Assembly: GCA_026707045.1 (NCBI GenBank)
Contig: JAPOXO010000062.1
Location: 51,671 to 115,670 of the forward strand
Direction of reading: 5' to 3'
Length of the DNA: 64,000 nt
DNA from: Gammaproteobacteria bacterium
GTDB taxonomy: Bacteria; Pseudomonadota; Gammaproteobacteria; Pseudomonadales; Azotimanducaceae
A model generated the notes under the pieces. It saw nothing but the letters and a program-made list of their open reading frames with translations, was not told the origin of the DNA and made no database searches. The translations under genes and the position numbers were made by a program. Every line of letters starts with the position of its first letter. The stretch's first letter is position 1. Of the stretch, positions 29,358-40,200 are shown in pieces.

Positions 29358-30445
29358 GCTCTCAGGACGACTTGACGTGTCCTGCAGTCAGTGGTCCTCC
29401 AGCTAATGAAGAATCTTGGAGCAGATTGTCATCGAAGTATGTATTGGTAAAAGTATTGCGGGTCATAATTTCTTCAGTCTTCGTAGTAGCTCCGCTGCTT
29501 TTTGGCTTGGGACTGTTAGTACTGTGGTCTTACTCGCTGAACAAACAAGCCGCACTAGTCGGAGCCGGCATCTTCTGGGCAATTCAACTGGTTTGGCGTT
29601 TGAGTCATTCACCTATAGAGGTTAGGAAAACCCGATTCTCTGTATTTGACGACTGCTTTTGGTACAAAGGCGGAGTTTGGGGCAGATGGGAGGAGGTTAT
29701 CCCATTTTCAAGGGTGCAGCAGGTGTCGAGTGCAAGTAGACCATTGGATAGATTGATGGGTGTTAGGTCCGTAGAAATAGAAACTGCGGATGGAACTACT
29801 ACTTCGATCGACGGACTAGACATTGAGTTATCTGAAAAACTGAGAGATTTTGTCGCGAGACAGATAGAAGCTCCGCTCAAGAAAGCCGATCATGAATTCA
29901 AAACAGCTAGAGAAACTCAGATTGCGCCAACAGACGTGACCATACAGCGAGACGGATTGGTCAAAGTTGAATCTCTTCCTAAACCTGATTTAGTGAGGTG
30001 GCTGAAGTTTAGATGCCATTTACGGAACATCATTGGAAGACTGCCGATGTCGCTTGTCGGCTATCCCGTGGCGCTAATGTTCTTATTGGTATTTTTCAGT
30101 ATGTTCACGAATAATTACGATCTACTTGGAAACATATTCCTCATCACGTGGTTAAGTATTGCATGCATTACTCTGGTCTATCCTCTTATAGAGGTTTCAC
30201 TGCGAAGAATAGCATTGCGTACTGAGGATGTAGTATTCAGGAAAGGTGTTTTTACGCGACGCACCAGAATCATGCCCTTTGCTTGTGTTCAAAATGTCGA
30301 GTTGAGTCAAGGACTTATAGATCGAAGATTTGGATTGAGCAACTTATCGATCTACATGCCCGGATCAAATACAACAATCAATGGACTAGACAAATCCACT
30401 GCCGATTACCTCCGCACGGAAATCCTAGAACACGCCAGTTTATGA
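29354..30445 (+). CDS. Bacterial PH-domain membrane protein, partner of YdbT-like, 363 aa
   Basis: The start ATG overlaps the preceding stop by four bases (ATGA); the GTG six bases earlier is rejected. Two bPH2 domains are seen: TRFSVFDDCFWYKGGVWGRWEEVIPFSRVQQV (about 95) and LRTEDVVFRKGVFTRRTRIMPFACVQNVELSQG (about 290). Membrane helix pairs precede each (VFVVAPLLFGLGLLVLWSY, GYPVALMFLLVFFSMF). The usual partner YdbS has one PH domain, so this is longer than the textbook partner. The two proteins probably form one complex in the inner membrane. Confidence 0.83.
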   Translation: MSSQDDLTCPAVSGPPANEESWSRLSSKYVLVKVLRVIISSVFVVAPLLFGLGLLVLWSYSLNKQAALVGAGIFWAIQLVWRLSHSPIEVRKTRFSVFDDCFWYKGGVWGRWEEVIPFSRVQQVSSASRPLDRLMGVRSVEIETADGTTTSIDGLDIELSEKLRDFVARQIEAPLKKADHEFKTARETQIAPTDVTIQRDGLVKVESLPKPDLVRWLKFRCHLRNIIGRLPMSLVGYPVALMFLLVFFSMFTNNYDLLGNIFLITWLSIACITLVYPLIEVSLRRIALRTEDVVFRKGVFTRRTRIMPFACVQNVELSQGLIDRRFGLSNLSIYMPGSNTTINGLDKSTADYLRTEILEHASL

Positions 30446-30661
30446 CGCATGTCTACCCAAGCAGACTTAGCGAGATTAGAGTGTGCCCCAACCAAATCTA
30501 AACCAACCGACATCAGCTTCCGGTACGTTCATGTCCTACGCAGAATACTGCTCATGCGACCAGCGGACATGCAATTTCCGGCTAACTTCCTCCGAGCATA
30601 ACTAAGGCGGATGACTTTCACCGAGTCACGGAGTTTTGTGTTTCAACTCCCTAACTTCCCA

Positions 30662-32902
30662 TCAGTTGTGTATGTTGAAACCGACTGCAAACGATCTACC
30701 TGGCAGTGGAACTTGATCCTTGACGGGAGAACTGTGGGGTCGTCGTTCAGCATCCAAGAGATTCTTTACTTGCAGGAATACCTTTGCACGCCTGTCTGCT
30801 AGATCAAACGTATACTCAACATCCAACTTAACGTCCGTATAAGCATCGGTGGGGAGTATGTTGTCTGCCGTATCGTCCACTTCGGCGTAGTACTCAATCA
30901 TTCCCGCTAAAGTCAAACTTCCTCGATGCGCTTCGATTCCTCCGCGAATCCTATCGGCGGGAGCTCGTGGAAGAGCATCGTTACCTGGCAGATCAACTTT
31001 GGCCCGAACGAAATCGTAGCCTAACAAAGTCTCTACAAGCCAGCCATTTTCTTCATAGAGCAAATAGTCCATGTAGATGTCACTGCCGATAAAAGAAGCA
31101 TCTTCTTGTGTGTATTGAAGCACTGGAAGTTCATCCTCTACTTCTCCTGTCGGAGTGCCGTAAATATACCCATCCGCCCACCGCATGTAGCCGGTTACAT
31201 TAGCGCGGAATTTGCCTTCGACATACTGAACGGATGCGTTCAGTGCATGAATATTCTCAACATCCAAGTTCGGATTAGGTTCAAGATGACTTCCAATCGC
31301 TACGTGCAGTCCTTCGACATAAAGCTCATCGCCTACAGGTGCTCGTGACGAATAATCGAAGGAAGCGTCGAAAGTGAGGCCCGGTTGAAGTGTGCGAGCG
31401 AGTCCCCCAGAGAAATTGAGAAGAGTGAATTTCTTGTCTCCCACCGGTGCAAAGTCGACGGTGACGTTTTCCAATCTCACACCAACTTGATAGTCGATCT
31501 CGTCTCGCTCGGTGTGCCCTAACCAAAAGACTCCCGTACTCGATGTCGTGATTGGGTCCGTAGCAACACCCTCGGATGAAAACACGAACTCGCTCCTATT
31601 GAAATTTCCTCCAAAGGCATGTGTCCAGTCATTGATTTCCTCCGTTGTGAATACGAGCCTGGAGTCAATTGCATCGCCCCGTTCGAATGTCGTTTCTGCA
31701 ACGCCTTCAACAAGTTCATCGTGAATATAGTCGCTAAATCCCAAGCGCCAAGTCAGTTCATCGACAAACTCAAAGGGACTGGTAAGTCCTAGTTCCCAAT
31801 CGATCCGGGAGTAATCCAGATCAATATTTACCCGTTCGGCCTCTCCGTGTTCATGCTCATGTTCTTCGTCATGCGGTTCTTCATGTTCTTCATCATGATC
31901 CTCTTCATGCGGGTCCTCGTGCTCGTCGTCATGGTGTTCTTCCTCGTGATGTGCGTGTTCGACAGGAATGCCGAATACTGCCCTTGAAGATGAGACTGAC
32001 AATCCAGCATAGCCCCAGTCTCTCACTAAAGTCAAACCCAGCGACCCACCTTGATTCTCAATGTCGCTATTGGGCAACGTGCCACATTCATTTTCTTCAT
32101 GGTCTTCTTCATGCGGTTCGTCGGCGTGCATTTCCTCCTCTTCAAGGTGATGCATCATTCGGTCAGAAATTGCACATCCAGGTATGTCGTACGAATCGGC
32201 CTGCCGAGAATAGCCATCAAAATGAAGAACGAAATCCTCGAATCTGAAATCAGCTCTTCCTGCTGCAAATGCCCTGTTTCCGTTGTCACGAGTTCGAACT
32301 TCGAAACTATAGATGCTTGGTTCGGCTGGCAGCTCATTGGCGATCCTACCCGTCTCGGTATTGATTACACCGCCCGATGAACCAGAACCAAAGAGCAATG
32401 TATTCGGCCCTTTCAATACTTCAATCTGTGTTGCGAAAAAGGGGTCCACCAAAGGAGGATGATCGCCAGGGTATGTTGCAACATCCATAGGTCGTAATCG
32501 ATCATAGAGAACCAATATCCGGGGACCATCCAAGCCGTGAATCACCGGGTGCGATACACCAGGGCCAAACGATGCATTGCGTGCACCTGGAACCGTGGCA
32601 ACAACGTCCGCCAAGTTCTCAGCGCGAGACCGATCGAGATTGTTGCGTTCAATTGAAACAACATCTATATCGCCAATTGCTCTTACACCCGCCTTTGATA
32701 GCGGGTGAGCCACAACCTTCACTTCCTCGAGGGAGGCGTGGGATTGCGAAGTAGTTTGTGATTCGTCCTCTTGTTCACCGTCGTCAGACTTGTCGGGGAC
32801 GTCGTCCGCAAATGCACTGCCAGCGAGCATTCCTAGAAGCAATGAGCTCGCAAACCAATAAGAACGACTTTTAAATCGCAAATCAATCGACCTACCAAAC
32901 AT
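30662..32902 (-). CDS. TonB-dependent receptor with His-rich loops, ZnuD-like, 746 aa
   Basis: A signal peptide (FASSLLLGMLAGSAFADD) and a plug domain (SLEEVKVVAHPLSKAG, through LKGPNTLLFGSGSSGGVI) are followed by a barrel ending in PLPGRSFAVGFNIHN. Two barrel loops are very rich in His, Asp and Glu: about residues 240-270 and about 320-355. ZnuD of Neisseria and related zinc receptors have such loops, which gather metal ions at the cell surface. The ligand is therefore probably zinc, though nickel or cobalt cannot be excluded. It lies 185 bases downstream of the RND permease gene, on the same strand. I could not find a convincing Zur site. Confidence 0.88.
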   Translation of the reverse strand: MFGRSIDLRFKSRSYWFASSLLLGMLAGSAFADDVPDKSDDGEQEDESQTTSQSHASLEEVKVVAHPLSKAGVRAIGDIDVVSIERNNLDRSRAENLADVVATVPGARNASFGPGVSHPVIHGLDGPRILVLYDRLRPMDVATYPGDHPPLVDPFFATQIEVLKGPNTLLFGSGSSGGVINTETGRIANELPAEPSIYSFEVRTRDNGNRAFAAGRADFRFEDFVLHFDGYSRQADSYDIPGCAISDRMMHHLEEEEMHADEPHEEDHEENECGTLPNSDIENQGGSLGLTLVRDWGYAGLSVSSSRAVFGIPVEHAHHEEEHHDDEHEDPHEEDHDEEHEEPHDEEHEHEHGEAERVNIDLDYSRIDWELGLTSPFEFVDELTWRLGFSDYIHDELVEGVAETTFERGDAIDSRLVFTTEEINDWTHAFGGNFNRSEFVFSSEGVATDPITTSSTGVFWLGHTERDEIDYQVGVRLENVTVDFAPVGDKKFTLLNFSGGLARTLQPGLTFDASFDYSSRAPVGDELYVEGLHVAIGSHLEPNPNLDVENIHALNASVQYVEGKFRANVTGYMRWADGYIYGTPTGEVEDELPVLQYTQEDASFIGSDIYMDYLLYEENGWLVETLLGYDFVRAKVDLPGNDALPRAPADRIRGGIEAHRGSLTLAGMIEYYAEVDDTADNILPTDAYTDVKLDVEYTFDLADRRAKVFLQVKNLLDAERRPHSSPVKDQVPLPGRSFAVGFNIHN

Positions 32903-33087
32903 TTCTGTTCCCCCTGTGATTCTTATTCTGACTGCACATTCAATTGCACAACTTTGTAAAATTTTTGCACCACACCTGAACGACTTGTGGACGCCAATCG
33001 GTGCAAGTCAAAGGTCGTATCGTAACAATAAGGGCGGGATTTCCCATTTTCAAGGGAAATTGCACATTATTTAGATTCAACACTAAG

Positions 33088-36000
33088 TTAACGTTTAAAA
33101 CGACTAAAGAGCTTTCCAATGTCGTCTAGGATTAGATACATACAGGGAAGTACGAGCAATGATCCGACCGTCGACGCGGCAAGCCCTCCAATAATGGTCA
33201 TGGCCATTGGTTGTCTTAGTACCGCGCCTTCGCCGCCACCAAATAACAAGGGAAGCAGAGCCAAAGTCGTTGTGAGCGTTGTCATTGTAATAGGCCTCAG
33301 TCGAATGCCTGCAGCTTCAGACAACGCTTGAATGCGTTCTTTTCCGTCCGCCATGAGTTGGCGTGCGGTGGCAACAAGGAGCACTGCGTCGTTTACGGCA
33401 ACACCTGCTAGGACAATCAGACCCAGCATCACCATTACGCCAACGGGTTCGCCAACGGGTACTAGTGTTGCGGCCACTCCAATCAGTCCCACTGGAATTG
33501 CATAAAGAATCGTTATCGGTTGCAATAACGATTCAAAAGACCCAGCCAAGACAAGCAAGACGAGCAGGAGAGCCAAAATGCCAGCAAGGCGAAGCTCTCC
33601 AAATGTTTTCGCTCTTTCCTCCTCTTCACCTCGAAGGGCAACGGTCATTCCAACGGGCAAGGGTTGGTCTTGCAATACTTCGTTTACTGCATCTATGGCT
33701 TGGGGTTGCGAATACCCGTCGCTAACCAAGGCGGTAACTTGCGCAACCCTCCGCTGATCGCGCCGAAATATCTCTCGAGCTCCAGTCACTTCCTCAAATT
33801 CAGCAACTTCGCCAATAGCCACCTGGCGTCCATTCCCGCTCAGAAATACGACCTCATCCAAATCTTCTTTGTGAAGTGCTTCCATACGCAGCATGACTGG
33901 GTATTCTTCGTCACCTACCGTGAGATACGTTACTTCTCTGCCTTCAAGATTGGATTCAAGCACATTCGCTACTGTACTCAGATTAATTCCCAGTGCATCA
34001 GCAACAGCATGATTCAATCGTACCCTTAATTCGGGAGGACCTCCCTCAAATGAAGAACGCACATTCCAAAGTTGAGGCAAGTCAACCATAGCCTTTCGGA
34101 TCTGCTCAGCTACTTCTCTGAGGTCCTCGAACGTATTTCCTGAAACTTCAACGACAACGGGAGCCATGCCTGTGTCCAATGCGTCGCTCAACGCAGATCG
34201 ATTAAGTTCCCATTCGACATCAGTATTCGGAAGTGCATCAAGATCTTGAGACATTGCGGTTGCGAACGCATTTCCAGGTGGAGCCTCTTCGGTCAATCGT
34301 ACGATCAACCGCGCCGTATTCTCCTCAGTCATTTCTTGCCGTATGATTCGGTTATCGTCCGGAAGCCTTCCAATTTCAGCCAACGTCGCATCAACAAAGT
34401 CCGATGCGCTGGTTCGAATCGACGATTCAATGCCTCCGACCATCTTTGCTGTTGTTTCCACGCGCTGCCCGCTGGGACCAATCAATCGAATCGAGAACTG
34501 TTTGGGATCAGAAGGAGGCAAAAGCTCAGTACCAAGTCCCAACAATCCATATATGGCTCCCCCTACTGCAACGCCGGAAACTACAACGATAAGCCAAGGT
34601 ACTCGCAGAAAAGCCGACACCATGCTTTCTAAGCCCCTGCGAATAGGATGAATTTTCTCCTCTACGAGATTTCCTAACTCGTCCCGCTTCGCTGGTTCGA
34701 GAAACCATCGACCCAGAGCTGGAATGAAAAACACGGCAACTGCCAAGGACGCAACTAGGGAAACTACAACCGTGAATGCAATCCCATCGATCAGTCGGGC
34801 CGCGAGTCCTTGTACGAAGAAAACCGGAATAAACACCACGCAAGTTGTAAGTGTGCTAGCTGTAATGGCACCGGCTACGAGACCGGTACCCTTTCTCGCA
34901 GCATCCGGAACCGAGTCGCCCGCTCTCACTCTTCGGTACATCGATTCGACAACGACAATCGCGTTGTCCACCAGCATTCCTGCCCCAAGAGCTAAACCTC
35001 CAAGAGTTACGATGTTGAGACTGTAATTCCCGAAGTGCATGAAGAAAATAGCGGTGAGAATAGATACCGGCACGGCCAAGCTAACAATAAACGTAGCTCC
35101 AACCGACCGCAGAAAAAATGCAAGAACAATGATTGCCAGCGCGACGCCAACCAATGCGGCGATCCGAAGGTCGTCGAGAGCATCGACAACAAGAGTTGCG
35201 TTGTCCGTGATCAGATGAACTTCGACCCCGGGAAGATCTTCGCTTAAACCGGTTAACGCGGTTGTGACGGTCCCGGAAACCGACACCGTATTTGCACCGG
35301 CTTCCTTGTAAATGGACAAACCGACCCCTTCCTGCCCGTTCACCAAGACAATGTGGTCGACTTCCACAACGCCGGGAATGACATCCGCAACGTCTTTCAC
35401 TCTTACTGCAACGCGGGATCGATTCTGGGCCGTTATATAACGGACGATGACATTCTCTACATCGGTAGCGTCTTCGAATCGCATTCGACCTCGAACTGTG
35501 AATACGGAGCCTCGATCCTCCAAAGTGCCCGCAGTTATGTCGCGGTTCTCAGAATTGATTCGTCCAGCAATTTCGCCGAGTGAAATCCCAAAGGCACTCG
35601 CTCGATACTCGTCAAAAACGACGCTGATTTCTCGTCTTCTACCTCCGGTCACCTGCACTTCCGCAACTCCTGGAAGTGCTTCCAATGAGGTCGCCAACTG
35701 TCTCCGAGCGATCTGTCGCAGTTCTATCAAGTCAGGATCCCCCGAAGGAGCTACTAGTCCCAAGATCTGGATTGGCTCCTGACTTGGATCGAATCTCCGA
35801 ACAAGAACTTCATCCACTTGAGGATTCGCCTCGAAACTACTGAGAGCCTTTTGTACATCGATTACGCCCGTGTCGATATTGGTGTTCCAATCGAAGTGAA
35901 CGGTTGCAATCAAGCGGCCGGTTCTAGCGACCTGTTCAACATCGACTACACCACGGACGCTATAGAGCTGCTGCTCCAAGAATTCTCCGTAGAGACGTTC

Positions 36001-36189
36001 CATTTCCTGGGGAGGTCGATCGCCTGAACGAACGGAAACTGTGACGGTTGGGCTCTGAAGGTCGGGAAGAAGGTTGATTGGAAGGCGATTGAATGCAAGT
36101 ACTCCGACTAGTCCAACGGAGACAGCTAGCACACAAACTGCAATAGGTCTCCTTGTCGCAAGACCCGCGAGTGATTCGAAGAAATTCAC
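33088..36189 (-). CDS. RND efflux transporter permease, 1033 aa
   Basis: The start is GTG directly abutting the adaptor stop (TAAGTG). N-terminal helix (RPIAVCVLAVSVGLVGVLAF) and INLLPDLQSPTVTVSVR mark the RND permease. The periplasmic loop follows, then TM segments with the proton-relay Asp in TM4 of GGLALGAGMLVDNAIVVVES. A second half repeats the layout from about residue 540 (LIVVVSGVAVGGAIYGLLGLG). The last segments have GLIVLAGVAVNDAVLLVATA and LRPITMTTLTTTLALLPLL. It uses the proton gradient to export substrates. The nearest pattern is the HAE/unclassified type; I cannot state a heavy-metal specificity from the sequence. Confidence 0.93.
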   Translation of the reverse strand: MNFFESLAGLATRRPIAVCVLAVSVGLVGVLAFNRLPINLLPDLQSPTVTVSVRSGDRPPQEMERLYGEFLEQQLYSVRGVVDVEQVARTGRLIATVHFDWNTNIDTGVIDVQKALSSFEANPQVDEVLVRRFDPSQEPIQILGLVAPSGDPDLIELRQIARRQLATSLEALPGVAEVQVTGGRRREISVVFDEYRASAFGISLGEIAGRINSENRDITAGTLEDRGSVFTVRGRMRFEDATDVENVIVRYITAQNRSRVAVRVKDVADVIPGVVEVDHIVLVNGQEGVGLSIYKEAGANTVSVSGTVTTALTGLSEDLPGVEVHLITDNATLVVDALDDLRIAALVGVALAIIVLAFFLRSVGATFIVSLAVPVSILTAIFFMHFGNYSLNIVTLGGLALGAGMLVDNAIVVVESMYRRVRAGDSVPDAARKGTGLVAGAITASTLTTCVVFIPVFFVQGLAARLIDGIAFTVVVSLVASLAVAVFFIPALGRWFLEPAKRDELGNLVEEKIHPIRRGLESMVSAFLRVPWLIVVVSGVAVGGAIYGLLGLGTELLPPSDPKQFSIRLIGPSGQRVETTAKMVGGIESSIRTSASDFVDATLAEIGRLPDDNRIIRQEMTEENTARLIVRLTEEAPPGNAFATAMSQDLDALPNTDVEWELNRSALSDALDTGMAPVVVEVSGNTFEDLREVAEQIRKAMVDLPQLWNVRSSFEGGPPELRVRLNHAVADALGINLSTVANVLESNLEGREVTYLTVGDEEYPVMLRMEALHKEDLDEVVFLSGNGRQVAIGEVAEFEEVTGAREIFRRDQRRVAQVTALVSDGYSQPQAIDAVNEVLQDQPLPVGMTVALRGEEEERAKTFGELRLAGILALLLVLLVLAGSFESLLQPITILYAIPVGLIGVAATLVPVGEPVGVMVMLGLIVLAGVAVNDAVLLVATARQLMADGKERIQALSEAAGIRLRPITMTTLTTTLALLPLLFGGGEGAVLRQPMAMTIIGGLAASTVGSLLVLPCMYLILDDIGKLFSRFKR

Positions 36190-37269
36190 TTAGCCGCCGA
36201 GTACGCGAACCAAAGCGTTGTCCTGCAGAGTTTCCAGTCCCCGAACAACAACTTTGTCTCCTGGTTTTACGCCCTCTATGACCTCTTGATGGTCGTCATC
36301 CGCCAAGCCCAGCTGTACGGTTGTCCGCTTTACTCTCTGACCATCCAATACAAAAACGACAGAGTCTCGGCCACGACGCGAAATTGCCTCGTAACTGACA
36401 ACGGGTACATCAAGTCGCTGTTCTGTGATGATTTCGACTTGGATGAACATTCCCGGACGAAGAACCCTTTCTTGGTTCTCTACTTCTATAACGGCTTGAA
36501 ACGTATGAGTCTGAGGATCAACTGTGGGAGAGAGGCGAACAACCTGACCAAGTATGTCCACATCTTCAAAAGCGTAATGGCTGACTCGCACTTGTAGCCC
36601 CTCCCTCACTCTACTCAGTTCGGGACCTATCAAGTCCACATAGGCTTCGAGAACATCAAGCGACGCTATTTGTGCCACCAAAAGGCCGCTTCCAATCAAT
36701 TGACCGTCCGCAATGGGCACATTATTCTCGTCTCGCGCCAATGTCAGTATGACTCCGTCGATAGGAGATGTGATTTGTGTGTTCTCGTCGCTAAGCTTGG
36801 CTCGATCGTATGCATCCTGTGCTTGTTGGAGAGAAAGTTCGGATTGAGTTAGGTCGGTTTCGGGAATGTGACCTTGTTCGAACAATTTTGTACGTCGATT
36901 GTGTTCATCCGTCGCGCTCTGCAGCGAGAGAATTGCAGTCTCCAAATTGGCTTGTAGTCGAGTTTCTTCGCCTGTGATTTGACCTAGGACATCTCCCGCA
37001 TTTACCTGCCGACCCTCAGTGAATCTCTTTCCTTTCTCATCCCTCGAAAGGTAAATTCTTCCGGGCACTTGAGCGTTGACTCTAGCGCTATCTCGGGTTT
37101 GGAGGTTTCCAGTCGCGACAATAACGCTTTCCACCGTCCCAAGCTCAATAGTCTCTACTTCGACGGGAGTCCGAATGTCAATGGAAACGTTGGGGGGTGG
37201 TTGGCTACAACCGGCGACGAGCCAAGCCAAGAAAGCAAGAGAAATCGTCGCTCTGAGTGTTCGTTCCAT
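36190..37269 (-). CDS. RND efflux periplasmic adaptor lipoprotein, 359 aa
   Basis: A lipoprotein signal (MERTLRATISLAFLAWLVAGC) precedes the membrane-fusion fold. The lipoyl-like half has ATGNLQTRDSARVNAQVPGRIYLSRDEKGK, the hairpin helices run over ETAILSLQSATDEHNRRTKLFEQG, and the second lipoyl half is DENTQITSPIDGVIL. The beta-barrel and membrane-proximal domains follow, ending GVKPGDKVVVRGLETLQDNALV. It bridges the RND pump and an outer-membrane channel. No outer-membrane factor gene is in the cluster. It is preceded by the ABC genes, 22 bases away. Confidence 0.92.
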   Translation of the reverse strand: MERTLRATISLAFLAWLVAGCSQPPPNVSIDIRTPVEVETIELGTVESVIVATGNLQTRDSARVNAQVPGRIYLSRDEKGKRFTEGRQVNAGDVLGQITGEETRLQANLETAILSLQSATDEHNRRTKLFEQGHIPETDLTQSELSLQQAQDAYDRAKLSDENTQITSPIDGVILTLARDENNVPIADGQLIGSGLLVAQIASLDVLEAYVDLIGPELSRVREGLQVRVSHYAFEDVDILGQVVRLSPTVDPQTHTFQAVIEVENQERVLRPGMFIQVEIITEQRLDVPVVSYEAISRRGRDSVVFVLDGQRVKRTTVQLGLADDDHQEVIEGVKPGDKVVVRGLETLQDNALVRVLGG

Positions 37270-37291
37270 AGGTGTCGCTTACTTCTTCTGG

Positions 37292-40200
37292 TTAGTTAGT
37301 AGCATCAGCTCGTGTCCAACGAACGGCGTCTGCTATTCCATTTCCGTCCACTGCTTGGGTGACAATGACGGCAACTTGAGGTGATTCAACATCGAATGTC
37401 CCAAGATCATTCCATCCTCCCGAAGCCGTCTTCAAATCAAATTCAACGCTCTCTGCACCGTTACCGGCTTGTACTTCGATGAAATGGTTACCGAAGTTCG
37501 AGAATCTTCGGTAATTGAACAGTCCACCTTCAAATTCCCAATTCCTCTTCTCCCTCTTGATAGTGGGTACGTGATACTCCAAGTTCCAAGTCCCCACAGA
37601 AGGAAGTTGCGCCGAAAACGTGGAAGTTGAGAGATTGGAACCCGATGGATTGACAGCGTAGGTGTGGCGATACTTTCCATAGCTCGTTGGCTCCTTGTCT
37701 CGGTACCACCGGGCCCACCTGTTGCCAATGTTGTCAAACTGTGAGTTCCAATCCCACGTGCCCCGCAATGTTGGCAAGCCGCTGTCGTATTCCGGATCCG
37801 GCAGAGATAACAGATACGCAATCCAAGTTGGCATGCCGGATTCATCGAGAACTTCGTCCGTCTCAATAGCGAATCCCGAGTCTAGATCGTCCACTATGAC
37901 TGCTTCCGCATCCTGCGGTGTCCATTCGACTTCGGTGACATAAGGAAGAATCGGAGAGTCTGTGGGTTCATAGCTTTCCACGGGAGGGAGGCTAACCAAC
38001 AATGCTTCTCTGTTCAGTGAAAGATGTGGTTCAATCCATACCCGGTGGACTGGAGTGTCGTTCTGAAACACTATTCGAACGGAAGTATTGCCTTCAATTC
38101 GAATTGGCTCCATTCGATTTGTTTCACGTTGTTTCTTGATTTCCCATTGACCTTGATAAGCAATCGAGACAAGACCCGGTACGGGTTCGTCATTGCGAAG
38201 TACGAAACTTGTCTGATAGACCGCTTCCCCTTTACTGGTGTCCTGTAGTCGTTCAACCCTAGGATCAGCAACAATGAATCCCGGCAATCCAGTGTTGTGC
38301 AGCCAATCGCCCAACAGACTTTGAATGTCCAAACCCAAATCCGACGCTGTACTAAAGAACTCTTCATCCGTATACGTTCGACCACGGTAACGAGAAGTCA
38401 ATTCGCCCAAAAACATCCCGACCTTTTCTGAACCAAATCCTTCCAGAATGGATTCCGCAACTGAGCTACCTTTTAGTAGAAGCGCATGGTACGCAGCTCG
38501 AGGGTCTGAGTGATAGTCGATTTCGCTCAGCGACTGTGCTAGCACACTATCCCAAACTGAAGGTAAATTCGAAAATCTCTCCCTCCAATTGAATTCCCCC
38601 ATGTTTCCAAAGTAACCTGCTCCTGCAGTCATGCCCATCGCCTGTCCAGCATCTGCTCGAGACATCGCCATATGAATCGAAAAATAACCTGAACGCTCAA
38701 AAGCCAATCTATTCGCAACCTCACCAATCACAAAAGACAATGCGGTAGCTCCTGGGCCCTGCGGCATTGCCTGATAGTTCACTAGATTCTTCGCGAGGCT
38801 AATAAACGGATTGCCTCCCTGATAGTCATTTTCAAAGAACGTACCAACAAGCCAGAGCAGGTACTCGGAACGATGTTCCTCCTCCTCAACTTTTTCTCCG
38901 GACCGCTTTAACGCATTGTCAAAACGAGCTGTAGGAAAGCCTGACTCGCGCAGCATTTGAATTCCTGGCGGAGAGTACACACTATCCATGCGCCATCCTC
39001 CGCCGTAAACCTTCAAAGAGACTGGGACCTCGACAAAGGTCAAGGTCTGGAATGGATATTCAAGTCCAGCTTTGCTCAGCTGAGCAAGCCGATCACCAAT
39101 CCACTCCTGCAATGCCGGAACCACTAGTTCGAGAGCCTCCAAATTTTCTGTGTGCTTTTCGTTCAAAAGTAATTCAAAAATCGTGCCATCTACCGATAGC
39201 GAACGCTGGACAAATTTCGAACCGACCAATGCTAGTTCCGGAATGGGGACGCCAGGGTTGAATTTAAATCGGTCTGTTTTTCCTTCTTCGACCAATTCGC
39301 GTGTTCCGGGTCCAGCCACGAGCCATCCTGCTGGAACTTCCACCTCGATATCTATCTCAAAAAAGTCTTGGGGCCGGTTTTCCCATGCAGATCTGCCGTA
39401 AGCGCTTCCCGACCTAGGAAGCCAACTGATTCCCGGCATCAACGCAAAATAGTTCGGATGGAAAATGTAGTTTTCCTGACCAAACAAGAACAACATCTCC
39501 GCATCCCATGCATCCAACTTGGACCAGTCCAAACTACTATCCAAGTAAGCGAATGAGGAGTTTGGCACGCCTTCTGCAACCAGGTGCAGTATTTGTGTCG
39601 ACGACGAGCTCTTCTCTGCTGAAATGGTCAGCAATCCGCCAGAGAAGCTATAGTCGTCCGAATCTAAACTCGATCCGTTTAATGCCAACGATTGGAGTCT
39701 ATATCCGGGATTCAAACTAAAAAGGAGATCATTCTCGATTCCATCGGATGAAGAATCGAACGCGATCATGAGATCGAGTGCAACGCTCCGACCCGGCTGG
39801 ACTGCAACGCTTCCTTCAATTCGCTCTACGTCAGTCTGGGAATATCCCTGATGTTCTTGATGCAAAGAGGCCCAGTCCTTAACTTGGCCCAACTCGAGAG
39901 TCTGCGAAAAATAGAGTGCAAAGATTCCTGCAATTCCAAGAGCGAGTGCGGATGTTCCCGATCCTATTAAGAGTGGTCTACTGCCTGCCTGTTCTTGCCG
40001 AGGATGCAACGCGGCGGCCAATGCTAGGAACCCTATTGAAATTAGCAGCAGCGAGAATCGATTGACCATCACGTCTGTGAAGAAAATGCGTGGAAGTAGA
40101 TCCGAAGGAAATACGTGGCTATTTGAATAGGTTGACAGTGCTGCCCCCACAAAATAGGGAAGTCGGGTACTTACGAAAAACATTGTGACCATCAATCCAA

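Noticed and set aside
32903..33087. Possible Zur site before the ZnuD-like gene
   Set aside because: Repeated TTGCAC-like words are present but no palindrome resembling the Zur consensus was found.
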